43,953 nt of DNA from an uncultured Chitinophaga sp. (GCF_902168175.1 NZ_CABHOU010000106.1:1-43953), one strand, 5' to 3'. Positions 1-8,130 are shown, counted from the first letter of the stretch. The notes: generated by a model not told the origin, from the letters alone. Made by a program: numbers and translations.

Positions 1-2
1 AC

Positions 3-221
3 CTCGTAAATCAGCGGGCTATTGCCGGCAGCACCCGTAAATCTGCCACCGATAATATAGCCGATCTCATCTCGCAAATGCGCGAACAGCTCGATTTGCT
101 AGACGACATGCTCGAAGCCTTCGTAACCGATCAGGAATTTCTGAGTGTTTACAGCAACCTCCGAAAGATCGTTGACCGCACCGGAAGGGGCGGGCAGCAA
201 CCGAAGGTAGCCGTGAATTAG
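3..221 (+). CDS. Hypothetical protein, C-terminal fragment (5' end outside window)
   Basis: An open frame runs from the left edge to a TAG at 219-221, giving 72 residues of a protein whose start lies outside the window. The visible part is charged and probably alpha-helical, with a Leu/Met/Gln-rich stretch typical of a helical bundle and a Gly/Gln-rich tail. I do not recognise the family. It is followed about 30 bp later by a strong rho-independent terminator, which supports a real gene end. No membrane segment or Cys-rich motif is visible in the fragment. Confidence 0.6.
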   Translation, partial: LVNQRAIAGSTRKSATDNIADLISQMREQLDLLDDMLEAFVTDQEFLSVYSNLRKIVDRTGRGGQQPKVAVN

Positions 222-252
222 AAGGATTAATTCTAAATATGTAGTTCGTGTT

Positions 253-282
253 GCCGGTGCATTTATATGCACCGGCTTTTTT
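253..282 (+). terminator. Rho-independent terminator
   Basis: A perfect 10-bp stem (253-262 with 267-276) with a 4-base loop is followed by a T run. It lies just after the truncated first gene and separates it from the accessory cluster. Confidence 0.85.
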
Positions 283-386
283 GCTTACCGGCGTTTGATT
301 TATGAGAGGTTTTTGATATCATTGTAGCGTAGAAAAGGAAGGTATTTTAATATTGATTACAGATCGTATATTGTCATTATAAGCCT

Positions 387-794
387 ATGAAATTTAATAG
401 GAGATCGATAGAAATACTTGATATTATCGCTTGTTTAGTAACACCAATTATTATGTATTTCGAGGTATGTGTCGATCAAAATCATCCGTTATTAATTGTT
501 TTATACTTCTCGATAGCATCCTATGGACTGGCAAAATCTATTGAGATGTTTAAAAATAGGGATTTCCTCCCCCTGAACGATATCGTGTTTTTGTAAGATT
601 TTTTTATAAAGCTTAGTATCACTGCTTTTGCCGGTGGAGTTTGGATCTTCAAGTGGACTAACTGGTCGGAGATCTCAATCGGAATAATAATTGCAAAAAC
701 ATTGTTCTTTATCATGTTATTCCTTATTCCAATAGCCTATATGTCTAGCTTATGGATGTCCCCCAATAAGGAAGAACCGGGTGGGGAGGATTGA
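387..794 (+). pseudogene. Small multi-pass membrane protein interrupted by in-frame TAA
   Basis: The frame starts with ATG at 387 and stops at TAA 594-596, but the same frame stays open for another 65 codons to TGA 792-794. That second part is clearly membrane protein sequence: two more hydrophobic segments and a charged tail rich in Glu and Gly. Read through, the product would be about 135 residues with four membrane segments. A short 69-residue product is the alternative. The most likely reading is a point mutation in a formerly intact gene. No family is recognised. Confidence 0.5.
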
Positions 795-898
795 AATGTT
801 TTTTGTGTTCTGGAAAAAGAAAGCCTGGTCCTGTAAATGCCGGGATAGCTTTAATTACAGGAATTGCATCCTTATCCATAAGTAATATATTGATAGCC

Positions 899-1306
899 AT
901 GTTCAAAAGGAAGAATATTCCTGTAATGCTACTTTTTCTTATAAGTATTTTCTTATTCGCACTTGGTTATGGTAAGGCATACATACGGCGGGATACTTTC
1001 AAAAATGGAATTGAATTAAGGAGCGCTGTATTGGATGTAGATTGTAGTACCGGGACGTCCAATAGTATGATCGTTATTAATCACAACAACGGTAATCATA
1101 TCGTAAATATGAGCTATCGGTCTTGCGCTACTTTAAAAATAGAAGATACTGTAAATATCAAATTCAGCCCGAAGCACGAATGGTATTTCTACGAATTCGA
1201 TGGACGGGATGAGTCGTCAGCAGAAGATGTCATTGGGAGCGCGTTGTTCTTTGGTGCCGTACTTATCTATTGGATCTGGATTTCGTTTCGTACGAAGGGT
1301 GGTTGA
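899..1306 (+). CDS. Small membrane protein, DUF3592-like topology
   Basis: The frame is open from TTG 791, but the first ATG at 899 gives a more normal start with a short basic leader followed by a membrane segment; I prefer it (135 residues). The layout is one N-terminal membrane helix, a soluble beta-rich part of about 80 residues, and a C-terminal membrane helix before a basic tail. This resembles DUF3592-type proteins, which have an outside beta domain between two helices. The 5' side overlaps the end of the interrupted membrane gene before it, and another ATG at 796 in a different frame begins a short membrane-protein-like stretch, so a frameshift near the start cannot be excluded. Confidence 0.5.
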   Translation: MFKRKNIPVMLLFLISIFLFALGYGKAYIRRDTFKNGIELRSAVLDVDCSTGTSNSMIVINHNNGNHIVNMSYRSCATLKIEDTVNIKFSPKHEWYFYEFDGRDESSAEDVIGSALFFGAVLIYWIWISFRTKGG

Positions 1307-1674
1307 TTCGGGCATTTTTACATAAGTTTATCAGACTGTAGGTATTTCGATAAAAATATAAACCCGTTAGTGTCTTTGTGTCCGCAGTTAGGCGTTGCCC
1401 CGTTCCCGCACATTGTGCTCAACCAACGGATGCCAGGTTCTATTGTGTGCCCGCGTTAGCGGGCATCACTCTGTTCGTCATTGCGAGGCACGAAGCAATC
1501 CTCGTGTGTAGTCTTCGCATCAGTAAAGCCGTGCAAGCAAGTGTTTATTCGTAGGTACACTGCATCCAAAAATATGTCAGACATAGGAAACCGGCTATGC
1601 AGGAAAGGCCTTAATGTGGCTGTTCTCACAAGCTGCTGAGTGGCTACGAAGGCTTCCCCATACTTATTAAGTGA
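1307..1674. other. Non-coding stretch of 368 bp
   Basis: No convincing reading frame is visible. It holds the palindromic repeat-like sequence at 1448-1525. The rest looks like unselected sequence and may hold gene remnants that are too decayed to identify. Confidence 0.5.
1448..1525. repeat. Extragenic palindromic repeat-like sequence
   Basis: A 7-bp stem with a GTTA loop (1448-1465) is followed by a sequence of the kind TCATTGCGAGG-CACGAAGCAAT, with ATTGC/GCAAT and CGAGG/CCTCG inverted pairs. Sequences of this form are known to me as dispersed intergenic repeats in several bacterial genomes. Whether it is repeated elsewhere in this genome cannot be seen here. Confidence 0.4.
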
Positions 1675-1971
1675 CTACTTACCATAGCTAATAGCCCACA
1701 TCACTACGCCCGCAAACGTGAACACGATTAGAATTGGAGCCAGTACATTGCTTATTTTCATCAAACGCACGGTGGATCTACTTTCATATTCCTGGTAGGA
1801 TTTTGACCATCTGAAGGTAAAAATCGCAATCAGGAATGCCGGACTGTCCGGATGGTGCGGACGTAAAGCGTTCAGAACTTCTTCTTTACCGATGGCTTCG
1901 TAAATGATAAAGTTGATGACCAGGTGGACAACGAACATGATCAGCCAGGTAATTCCTAATATTGCCAGCAA
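1675..1971 (-). CDS. Small membrane protein
   Basis: 98 residues. An N-terminal membrane helix (about residues 3-24) is followed by a polar middle part with a His/Pro/Asp-rich stretch and a Trp-Ser-Lys-Ser-Tyr segment, and a C-terminal membrane helix (about 75-95). It is the only gene of the 0-4.6 kb cluster on the minus strand. No family is recognised; it could be an immunity-type or stress membrane protein, but there is no direct evidence for either. Confidence 0.5.
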   Translation of the reverse strand: MLAILGITWLIMFVVHLVINFIIYEAIGKEEVLNALRPHHPDSPAFLIAIFTFRWSKSYQEYESRSTVRLMKISNVLAPILIVFTFAGVVMWAISYGK

Positions 1972-2096
1972 AGACTATGTATTGGTGATGAGGAAGAAAA
2001 GTACAATTTTTTTCAAAAAATTTATTAAACTCGTGCTGTTATATTACCAATGGAAATAAAAAGTTCGTTCAGGTATGAAATAAACTGCTGACGTAC

Positions 2097-2519
2097 ATGG
2101 TGAAAAAGCGCTTCCCGGCAATACGCCGTTCAAAAGAAATGACTTTCCAATCTTCCGTGAGGCGATGGCTTAAAATATTCGTATGGGTGCTGGCTGGCAT
2201 AGTTGCTTATAGCACGGGGAAAGAAACGTTCATAAATTACCAGCTGGCGAAGTATGGGAAGATAGTGACAGGATATGTTACTTCGAAAAAGCGGGTCGGC
2301 GGTAAAGGCGCTGTCTAGAGAAGCTACGACCACAATGTAGGTGGCGTTGCCTATTCCGGAAAAACTTTAAATGAAGGAGGTTATGCACCAGGAGATACCC
2401 TTCTGATTATCTATAACGAAGACGATCCGGGAGTTAGCAGGTCTTCACGTTTCTTAAATCTACTTATAATGTACGGGCAATCGATAACCTTGGCCGCTAA
2501 TAAGATTAAATTCGATTAA
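2097..2519 (+). pseudogene. DUF3592-like membrane protein interrupted by in-frame TAG
   Basis: ATG at 2097 opens a frame with a basic N-terminus and one membrane helix, then stops at TAG 2316-2318. In the same frame the sequence goes on to TAA 2517-2519 with the part expected of a DUF3592 domain: a Tyr-containing beta segment, a Gly-Asp turn, a run ending in Ile-Tyr-Asn, and an Asp-Pro-Gly-Val-Ser-Arg motif. Read through, it is 140 residues. The next gene starts only 2 bp after TAA 2517, as in an operon. A C-to-T or similar point change giving an amber codon is the simplest explanation. Confidence 0.6.
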
Positions 2520-2521
2520 TA

Positions 2522-2965
2522 ATGATGCCTGTTTTAAATAAAATTCTTATTCTCCTGCTGTTTGCCGGTCCCGTCTTTTCCCAAGAAGAGCGAGATACTT
2601 CGCGCAAAGGAAGCCCCGTTTTTATTGAAGGACATTCATCTGAAGAAACGAAGGCTGATCAGATGGTTGACCGTTATGCAGATTCTACTAATAACATCCG
2701 GAATGGATCAGTACCCGGCTTTTTGTTTAATCCTTGTTTTGATGCGCCTTTTCCTCGATTGATAGCGTTTCATAGCACCGATAGGAGGTGGGACGTTATC
2801 AGAAAGATTAATAACAAGCGTATTTTGCAAAAACTGGTGAAACGAGATGATAAACGAATGAGGCTTGTTTGTAGCGAAAGGGCAAGCCGGGAAACGGATA
2901 TCTACAGTAAGATGTCGGTTTATGATATGTTGTTGAAGCGATTGAAAGAGTTGGAACCTTTGTAG
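2522..2965 (+). CDS. Secreted hypothetical protein
   Basis: 147 residues with a Sec signal peptide: a short N-terminus, a Leu-rich core and a likely cut near residue 20 before a Gln-Glu-Glu stretch. The mature part is strongly charged and Arg/Lys-rich in the C-terminal half. There is no lipobox Cys at the cleavage site, so a periplasmic or secreted location is likely. It starts 2 bp after the reading frame of the DUF3592-like gene and was probably co-transcribed with it. No family is recognised. Confidence 0.55.
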   Translation: MMPVLNKILILLLFAGPVFSQEERDTSRKGSPVFIEGHSSEETKADQMVDRYADSTNNIRNGSVPGFLFNPCFDAPFPRLIAFHSTDRRWDVIRKINNKRILQKLVKRDDKRMRLVCSERASRETDIYSKMSVYDMLLKRLKELEPL

Positions 2966-3029
2966 TGCCAGTCTAAATCCGGCTTCCAGGATTTTTCATG
3001 TAAAAGAGGAGAAGTAAAAAAGCAATTGC

Positions 3030-3443
3030 ATGTATTTTAATATCTACTACAGGTTGTTTGTCCTTATCCGTGATTACGGTGATAATTCCGAGCCCCGGTA
3101 TGGTGCAGTTCTGCTATTTTCAATATTGCAAATGCTTAACTTCCCTACTTTGTTAGGAGTATTAGGTATTTTACTGAAACGAATAGTAATAGTTGATCAG
3201 CCTTACGTATCAGGTGCTATTGGGATTTTAATTGTGGCTGCCAACTTGATCGCTGTTTTCGGGAAGAAAAGATATATTAAAATAGAAAATAAATTCGGGA
3301 GTGAAGATGAAAATGGTAGGAAAAGGGGGCGAATTATTTTAGCAACGTATGTGCTGTTAACTTTGGGTACACTTGCAGCCGTTATTATTTATCTGAATTA
3401 CAATCCGATTACACATACAGGGATAGGGGATAGCTGGAATTGA
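3030..3443 (+). CDS. Membrane protein of unknown function
   Basis: 137 residues with three or four predicted membrane segments (about residues 25-47, 59-77 and 102-122) and a Lys/Arg/Glu-rich loop between the second and third. The pattern is seen in many short Bacteroidota membrane proteins from accessory gene clusters. It sits in the same direction as its neighbours with gaps of about 65-75 bp. No function is inferred. Confidence 0.5.
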   Translation: MYFNIYYRLFVLIRDYGDNSEPRYGAVLLFSILQMLNFPTLLGVLGILLKRIVIVDQPYVSGAIGILIVAANLIAVFGKKRYIKIENKFGSEDENGRKRGRIILATYVLLTLGTLAAVIIYLNYNPITHTGIGDSWN

Positions 3444-3516
3444 TAGCCTGCTGCTATTTATGCAGGCATGTCGGTGTTGAGTCTGGTATTAGCCTATTTA
3501 AGTTTATAAATGTATC

Positions 3517-3810
3517 ATGAATAATAGAACAGTGAAAAGCTTTAACGAACCGGGAAATGTGGCCGTTTTTACAACACGGTATGTTATTCGTCAGGGGCAC
3601 CCGATATTGAACATCTTTCATCATGAGGATGATGGCGCGTGGGTATTTGTCGGTGATGATGTTTGCCACGATGATAGCGATTACCTGCTTTTGGCACTTG
3701 AAGAAATCATCGAACATGATCCTTCGGTGCTCGATGTGGCCGATTTGCCGTTAGGATGGTGTGCAATACGGGATAAGCCTGGCCGGCCCTGGCTCATCCA
3801 GAAGATGTGA
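3517..3810 (+). CDS. DUF2185/Imm33-like soluble protein
   Basis: 97 residues, acidic and without a signal or membrane helix. Its pattern is a beta strand leading to an Ile-Leu segment, then a His-His-Glu-Asp-Asp-Gly-Ala-Trp-Phe-like stretch, an acidic Asp-Asp-Ser-Asp patch, a Leu-rich helix with Glu-Glu-Ile-Ile-Glu-His-Asp-Pro, and a Leu-Pro-Leu-Gly-Trp-x-Ala-x-Arg end. I know this order from DUF2185 proteins, which include immunity proteins of polymorphic toxin systems (Imm33). The match is by memory of the pattern and is moderate. The setting among small accessory genes fits an orphan immunity gene, but no toxin gene is in the window. Confidence 0.5.
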   Translation: MNNRTVKSFNEPGNVAVFTTRYVIRQGHPILNIFHHEDDGAWVFVGDDVCHDDSDYLLLALEEIIEHDPSVLDVADLPLGWCAIRDKPGRPWLIQKM

Positions 3811-3824
3811 CATATTATAATTAA

Positions 3825-4301
3825 ATGAAAACAACACTCATTAGCATCCCCGATCATAACCGCAGCTTTCTCACGCGCTTCTGGCGCGAAGTCAGATGGT
3901 TCGTACTCTTATTCATCGCGATCGGGCTTTATGAACTAATCACTTATGGCATGGGAATTGAAGTGTCTATCGTGTCAGCTTTCTTCTCGTTGTTTATCAT
4001 ATCATTGGGGCTCGCCCGCTCAGTACAAGTTCTCTATAGAATCGTTGATGATGGCAACGGTAACCTCGAAATACAAATACTACATTTAAACCAGGTTAAA
4101 ACAACTGTATAGCCCAGGGAACATGTTAAGGTAAATGTTATACTTGATTTCTGGGCGAGGGGCTTCAAAGATATGATACGCATCGACGTTAACAGTAAAA
4201 CTTATTTTACGCAGCGCGCCGGTGCTGTTTGGACACATCAACTAATTGCGGAAGTGAAGGAGAAAGTAGCAGCTAAATTGTTCATCCATGAGAAAAAATA
4301 G
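3825..4301 (+). pseudogene. Two-helix membrane protein interrupted by in-frame TAG
   Basis: ATG 3825 opens a frame with a soluble N-terminus, two closely spaced membrane helices (about residues 25-45 and 47-65) and a beta-rich tail. It stops at TAG 4110-4112, but the frame stays open with plausible coding sequence (alternating beta strands, then a Lys/Glu-rich helix) up to TAG 4299-4301. Read through it is about 158 residues, which overlaps the start of the next gene by 14 bp in the way of an operon. Like the genes at 387 and 2097 it appears to have been broken by one substitution. Confidence 0.55.
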
Positions 4302-4608
4302 CAAACGCATCTCATTTTTCTTCAGCCTCCTATACGTACTCCTCGGCACCCTGGTGGTACTGGTATCCATTCCACGATACGAGCTATTAGGCTTTGATCA
4401 CAATCATCCGTTATGGCTGCCGGCCCTGATCATTACGCTACCGGCCAACCTGCCGTTATTTATGTTGGCATGGGTTGGGCTCTCATGGCTATCGATTCTG
4501 ATATTGCAAAACGTCGTGTTCCTGGCAATATGGTGGGTGTGTTACGCCGCGCTTAGCTCAGTCTGGCCAGTTACCACGCAAAAAAAAGGCAGCCGGAGCC
4601 GCCTCTAA
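4288..4608 (+). CDS. Membrane protein of unknown function
   Basis: 106 residues with three membrane segments (about 9-28, 42-65 and 68-92) and a basic C-terminus. The start ATG lies inside the last codons of the previous frame, which suggests translational coupling. The end of the frame overlaps the hairpin that terminates the convergent gene on the other strand. No family is recognised. Confidence 0.5.
   Translation: MRKNSKRISFFFSLLYVLLGTLVVLVSIPRYELLGFDHNHPLWLPALIITLPANLPLFMLAWVGLSWLSILILQNVVFLAIWWVCYAALSSVWPVTTQKKGSRSRL
4580..4603 (-). terminator. Rho-independent terminator of the convergent GNAT gene
   Basis: Read on the minus strand, a 6-bp GC-rich stem (one G-T pair) with a 4-base loop at 4603-4588 is followed by eight T. 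It lies inside the last codons of the plus-strand gene ending at 4608, so one sequence serves as coding end and terminator. Confidence 0.7.
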
Positions 4609-4614
4609 ATCATT

Positions 4615-4917
4615 TTACGCCAACACATCCCCCCACTCCGGCATCTTCTTAAACATCGCATTCGCAAACGGACATAACGGCAACACCTTAATATTATGCT
4701 CCCGAACATACTTCACTAATTCTGTCTGCAGTTTTTTACCCACTCCCTGTCCGCCTAAACTATCATCTACCTCGGTGTGTTCGATGATCAGTTTGTGTTC
4801 ACCGGCCATTACGTAAGCCATCTCGCCCAGCTTTACTCCATCTACTAAAAAGTCGAATGAACCGCGTTTGCCGTGTTCTCCCTGGATGATCTTGTGTTTG
4901 ATCTCTGTATTAGCCAT
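4615..4917 (-). CDS. GNAT-family N-acetyltransferase (YjdJ-like)
   Basis: 100 residues, a short form of the GNAT fold. The acetyl-CoA loop is visible as Gly-Gln-Gly-Val-Gly-Lys near residues 57-62, preceded by the beta-bulge strand with Ile-Ile-Glu-His-Thr-Glu-Val. It ends with the usual Cys-Pro-Phe-Ala motif of this small family (COG2388 type). The substrate is unknown. It lies 3 bp after the pirin gene in the same direction and is probably co-transcribed with it. Confidence 0.85.
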   Translation of the reverse strand: MANTEIKHKIIQGEHGKRGSFDFLVDGVKLGEMAYVMAGEHKLIIEHTEVDDSLGGQGVGKKLQTELVKYVREHNIKVLPLCPFANAMFKKMPEWGDVLA

Positions 4918-4920
4918 TGT

Positions 4921-5811
4921 TTATTTTTTTAGAAATTTACTGTCTTCGGGTAATGGAATAAAACCGGTTTCGCCGGGTACTTTGTCGAACGATTGTTCGC
5001 GCCACTTTGTTTTCGCAGCTTCTATGAGTTCGCGGCTGGTGGCTACGAAGTTCCAGTCGATGAAACGCTGTTCGGGAAATGGTTCGCCGCCTACGATATA
5101 AATAGTGGTGTTGGGATGCATTTTGAAAGAGCAGAATACTTCAGGTTTGGCGACCAGTAATTGTTTGGTGCCGAATGTGTTGCCTTCGCTTTCTATGCTG
5201 CCCTGCAAAATGTACATGCCCCATTCGCCGTACAGGTGTTCGCCGATGTTTACTACCTGTTCTGTTTCGCTTTTCAGTTCCAGGAAAAACAAATTGCTGT
5301 AAACAGGTACAGGCGATTTTTTGCCAAAGGCTTCCCCGGCTATTAATTTGATAGCAATGCCGTCCTGCTCCCAATGCGGTAGTTCGTGTTCTTCCACATG
5401 CGCGAAACTGGGGTCAATTTGTTCCAGTTCCTTCGGAAGGGCTACCCATATCTGCAGGCCGTGCATATGTTTGTCGCTGTGGCGGAGATAGTCGGGCGTA
5501 CGTTCAGAATGAACAATGCCTTTGCCGGCCGTCATCCAGTTTACCTGGCCGGGTTTAATTTCCATTTCCGTACCCAGACTGTCTTTGTGCATAATATTGC
5601 CTTCGAACAGGTAGGTGAGGGTAGAAAGGCCGATGTGAGGGTGCGGACCGATATCCACGTTCTGGTGGTCGTTCATGTTAACGGGGCCCATGTGATCGAT
5701 GAACACGAAAGGGCCTACCATTTTCTTTTCCCGGAAAGGAAGCAGCCTGCCCACCATGAAGTTGCCGATGTCACGCGCTCTTTCCTCTATGATTAATTGA
5801 ATGTTCGACAT
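4921..5811 (-). CDS. Pirin family protein
   Basis: 296 residues, the usual length for bacterial pirins, which are double cupins. The N-terminal cupin carries the metal-ligand region with the pattern Gly-Pro-His-Pro-His-Ile-Gly-Leu and, about 40 residues on, a His-Ser-Glu-Arg-Thr segment. The C-terminal cupin has the short Gly-Met-Tyr-Ile-Leu-Gln-Gly strand. Some pirins oxidise quercetin and others act as redox-responsive regulators; the sequence does not decide which. It is the first gene of a likely two-gene unit with the downstream GNAT. A possible promoter box (TATATTCG read on the minus strand, 5838-5831) lies about 20 bp upstream. Confidence 0.9.
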   Translation of the reverse strand: MSNIQLIIEERARDIGNFMVGRLLPFREKKMVGPFVFIDHMGPVNMNDHQNVDIGPHPHIGLSTLTYLFEGNIMHKDSLGTEMEIKPGQVNWMTAGKGIVHSERTPDYLRHSDKHMHGLQIWVALPKELEQIDPSFAHVEEHELPHWEQDGIAIKLIAGEAFGKKSPVPVYSNLFFLELKSETEQVVNIGEHLYGEWGMYILQGSIESEGNTFGTKQLLVAKPEVFCSFKMHPNTTIYIVGGEPFPEQRFIDWNFVATSRELIEAAKTKWREQSFDKVPGETGFIPLPEDSKFLKK

Positions 5812-5904
5812 TGTTGTATGGTTTCAGTGCCGAATATACAATATTTGCCCTTTTTGGTTAAGCGCGGGTGGGGGTATGAACATGTAAAAGCGGAGAATCG
5901 ACCA

Positions 5905-6162
5905 TTAGCTGGCCAGTATGGCATCGGATAATTCCTGCTCGAGTGCAGTGAACGAAGCAGGTATCCTGTTTTTATCGGTAATGCGGAAAACGCCTTCTTT
6001 ATTGAGCTGCATATGAAAACGCAGTTTCTTTTCGCCATGAGTGGCATAAACCTGGTAAAGCTCGCGGATGCGGATGTTCATAGGGAGAAAGTCGAACTGT
6101 ACCGCCGCTTCGCCGACCATGAAAGTTTTACTGAATTTTACAATGTTGATGATGTTACCCAT
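5905..6162 (-). CDS. Conserved hypothetical protein
   Basis: 85 residues, soluble, with no signal peptide. It begins with a beta strand pattern and contains a central Arg-Glu-Leu-Tyr-Gln-Val-Tyr segment followed by Lys-Lys-Leu-Arg-Phe. I do not recognise a family. It stands alone on the minus strand between pirin and the DinB-like gene, in an opposite orientation to the latter, with normal codon use for the region. Confidence 0.55.
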   Translation of the reverse strand: MGNIINIVKFSKTFMVGEAAVQFDFLPMNIRIRELYQVYATHGEKKLRFHMQLNKEGVFRITDKNRIPASFTALEQELSDAILAS

Positions 6163-6246
6163 AAGTTGCGCTGTGTCCTGTCTGCAAAAAATTCAAGCGC
6201 AAAAGTGGTGAAAAAAAGCGGGCATTCGTACATTTAAATAAAAAAC

Positions 6247-6759
6247 ATGGAAACCATTACCCCGGAAGTTTGGCAAAGAGGCCCGGTAGCAGGCGTTCCC
6301 GCGTTACTACAACCCGTAGCGCACGCTTTACTGCAGGCCAGGGAGGAAATAGAAAGACTGATGGCTGATTTTCATGACGCCTGGCTCTGGGAGCGCCCCG
6401 CAGGAGTGGCATCCCCGGCCTTCCACCTCCAGCACCTCTGTGGGGTACTCGACCGCCTCTTCACTTACGCCCGTGCCGAAGCCTTATCTGCAGAGCAACT
6501 CGAATACCTGGAAATGGAAGCCATCGTACACAAAGACCTCACCGGCGCCATTCTGCTGGAGCGCTTCTCCTGGCAGGTAGATCGTTGCCTGGAACAGCTA
6601 AAAGCCACGGAAGAGGCCCGTCTTACCGAAATACGCGGCGTTGGCCGCAAACAGGTGCCCTCCACGGTTATCGGACTGCTGTTTCATGCGGCAGAACACA
6701 CAATGCGGCACACCGGACAGTTGCTGGTAACGGTGAGCGTGCTTAAAGCCAAAGAATAG
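6247..6759 (+). CDS. DinB family protein
   Basis: 170 residues of a four-helix-bundle DinB/YfiT-type protein. The metal-binding histidines are visible: His in the Phe-His-Leu-Gln-His-Leu motif near residue 60 and two in the His-Ala-Ala-Glu-His-Thr motif near 147-151, with the end Met-Arg-His-Thr-Gly-Gln-Leu that is common in the family. Members are metal-dependent enzymes such as bacillithiol or mycothiol transferases, but most remain of unknown function. It lies 36 bp before the helicase gene, which has its own TAnnTTTG box. Confidence 0.85.
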   Translation: METITPEVWQRGPVAGVPALLQPVAHALLQAREEIERLMADFHDAWLWERPAGVASPAFHLQHLCGVLDRLFTYARAEALSAEQLEYLEMEAIVHKDLTGAILLERFSWQVDRCLEQLKATEEARLTEIRGVGRKQVPSTVIGLLFHAAEHTMRHTGQLLVTVSVLKAKE

Positions 6760-6762
6760 CGC

Positions 6763-6770
6763 TACCTTTG
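6763..6770 (+). promoter_or_regulatory. Candidate -7 box (TACCTTTG) before helicase gene
   Basis: TACCTTTG matches the TAnnTTTG consensus of Bacteroidota promoters and sits 25 bp before the ATG at 6796. No clear TTTG -33 box is seen at the usual distance. Confidence 0.4.
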
Positions 6771-6795
6771 CGGTTCAATTTTTTTTATTCGTAAT

Positions 6796-8130
6796 ATGAC
6801 TTTTGAAGATTTAAACCTGAACAAACCCCTGTTAAACGCTTTAACAGACCTGGGTTACACCACGCCTACCACCATCCAGCAGAAAGTGTTTTCGGTGGTA
6901 ATGTCGGGGCAGGATGTGTGCGGCATTGCGCAGACGGGTACCGGTAAAACGCTGGCTTACCTGCTGCCTGCACTGCGGCAACTGGAGTTTTCGAAGGAAA
7001 AGCTCCCAAGGGTGCTGATAATTGTGCCTACCAGGGAACTGGTGGCGCAGGTGGTGGAAGAGATCAAAAAGCTCAGCACTTACATGAGCGTTGAAACCCT
7101 CGGTATTTACGGCGGTACCAATATGAACCCGCAAATGGCGGCCGCCCAGCAAAAACAGGATATCATCGTAGCCACCCCGGGCCGACTGGTAGATGTAGCC
7201 CTCAGCGGTGCGCTGAAACTGAAATCGATCAAAAAACTCATTATTGATGAAGTGGACGAAATGCTGAACCTCGGCTTCCGTACACAGCTCAAAAATATAT
7301 TCGACTTACTGCCGGCGAAACGGCAGAACCTGATGTTCTCGGCCACTATTACCGACGAGGTACAGGCGCTGATCAACAGCTACTTCAATCATCCTGTAAC
7401 GGTAGAAGCTGCCCCGGCAGGTACGCCGCTGAAAAACATCGCACAACGTGGTTACGAAGTGCCTAACTTCAACACCAAAGTAAACCTGCTCGAACTGCTC
7501 ATCACCAGCGACCCCGACATGACGAAGGTGCTGGTGTTCGTGGCCACCAAACAACTGGCAGACCAGTTGTACGAACAGGTGGAAACGAGGTTTCCCGGAC
7601 AGGTGGGCGTTATCCACTCCAACAAAGAACAAAACCACCGTTTTAATACCGTTAAGCAGTTTAAAAACGGCACTTACCGCTTCATCATTGCTACCGATAT
7701 CATCGCCCGCGGCCTGGATATTGCGGAAGTGAGCCACGTAATCAACTTCGATACGCCTGAAGAACGCGAAAGTTATATTCACCGCATTGGCCGTACCGGC
7801 CGCGCGGATAAGGAAGGTATCGCCATCCTGCTCGTTACGCCCCGCGAAAAAGAACAGCAGGACCAGATCGAAGCATTGATGAATTACCAGATACCCATGC
7901 TCCCGCTGCCCGAAAACCTGGTGATTTCTGATGTACTTACCGAGGATGAAATGCCAAAGGTAATTGTGAAAGAAATCAAACTGAAGCCGGTTAAACGCGA
8001 AGGCGCCGGTGCCGCTTTCCACGCGAAAGCAGCGCATAACCAGAAGACGAACAAGAAGGTGAGTCACGCCGACAAAATGATGAAGAAGTACGGTAAACCT
8101 AAAACAAGGGGTGCCAAAAAGAAGAAATAA
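6796..8130 (+). CDS. DEAD-box family ATP-dependent RNA helicase (DEVD variant)
   Basis: 444 residues. The Q motif region is followed by motif I (Ala-Gln-Thr-Gly-Thr-Gly-Lys-Thr, 45-52), motif Ia (Pro-Thr-Arg-Glu-Leu, near 78), motif Ib (Thr-Pro-Gly-Arg), motif II as Asp-Glu-Val-Asp at 151-154, motif III (Ser-Ala-Thr, 182-184), and in the second RecA domain motif V (Ala-Arg-Gly-Leu-Asp) and VI (His-Arg-Ile-Gly-Arg-Thr-Gly-Arg). The tail is Lys-rich, as in helicases acting on rRNA. Its role is likely in ribosome assembly or RNA decay. The Ala-to-Val change in motif II is conservative and is found in other active members. Confidence 0.95.
   Translation: MTFEDLNLNKPLLNALTDLGYTTPTTIQQKVFSVVMSGQDVCGIAQTGTGKTLAYLLPALRQLEFSKEKLPRVLIIVPTRELVAQVVEEIKKLSTYMSVETLGIYGGTNMNPQMAAAQQKQDIIVATPGRLVDVALSGALKLKSIKKLIIDEVDEMLNLGFRTQLKNIFDLLPAKRQNLMFSATITDEVQALINSYFNHPVTVEAAPAGTPLKNIAQRGYEVPNFNTKVNLLELLITSDPDMTKVLVFVATKQLADQLYEQVETRFPGQVGVIHSNKEQNHRFNTVKQFKNGTYRFIIATDIIARGLDIAEVSHVINFDTPEERESYIHRIGRTGRADKEGIAILLVTPREKEQQDQIEALMNYQIPMLPLPENLVISDVLTEDEMPKVIVKEIKLKPVKREGAGAAFHAKAAHNQKTNKKVSHADKMMKKYGKPKTRGAKKKK

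Noticed and set aside
7306..8067. 253-residue frame on the minus strand
   Set aside because: It lies wholly inside the DEAD-box helicase gene, whose motifs are complete; it is a shadow of codon bias.
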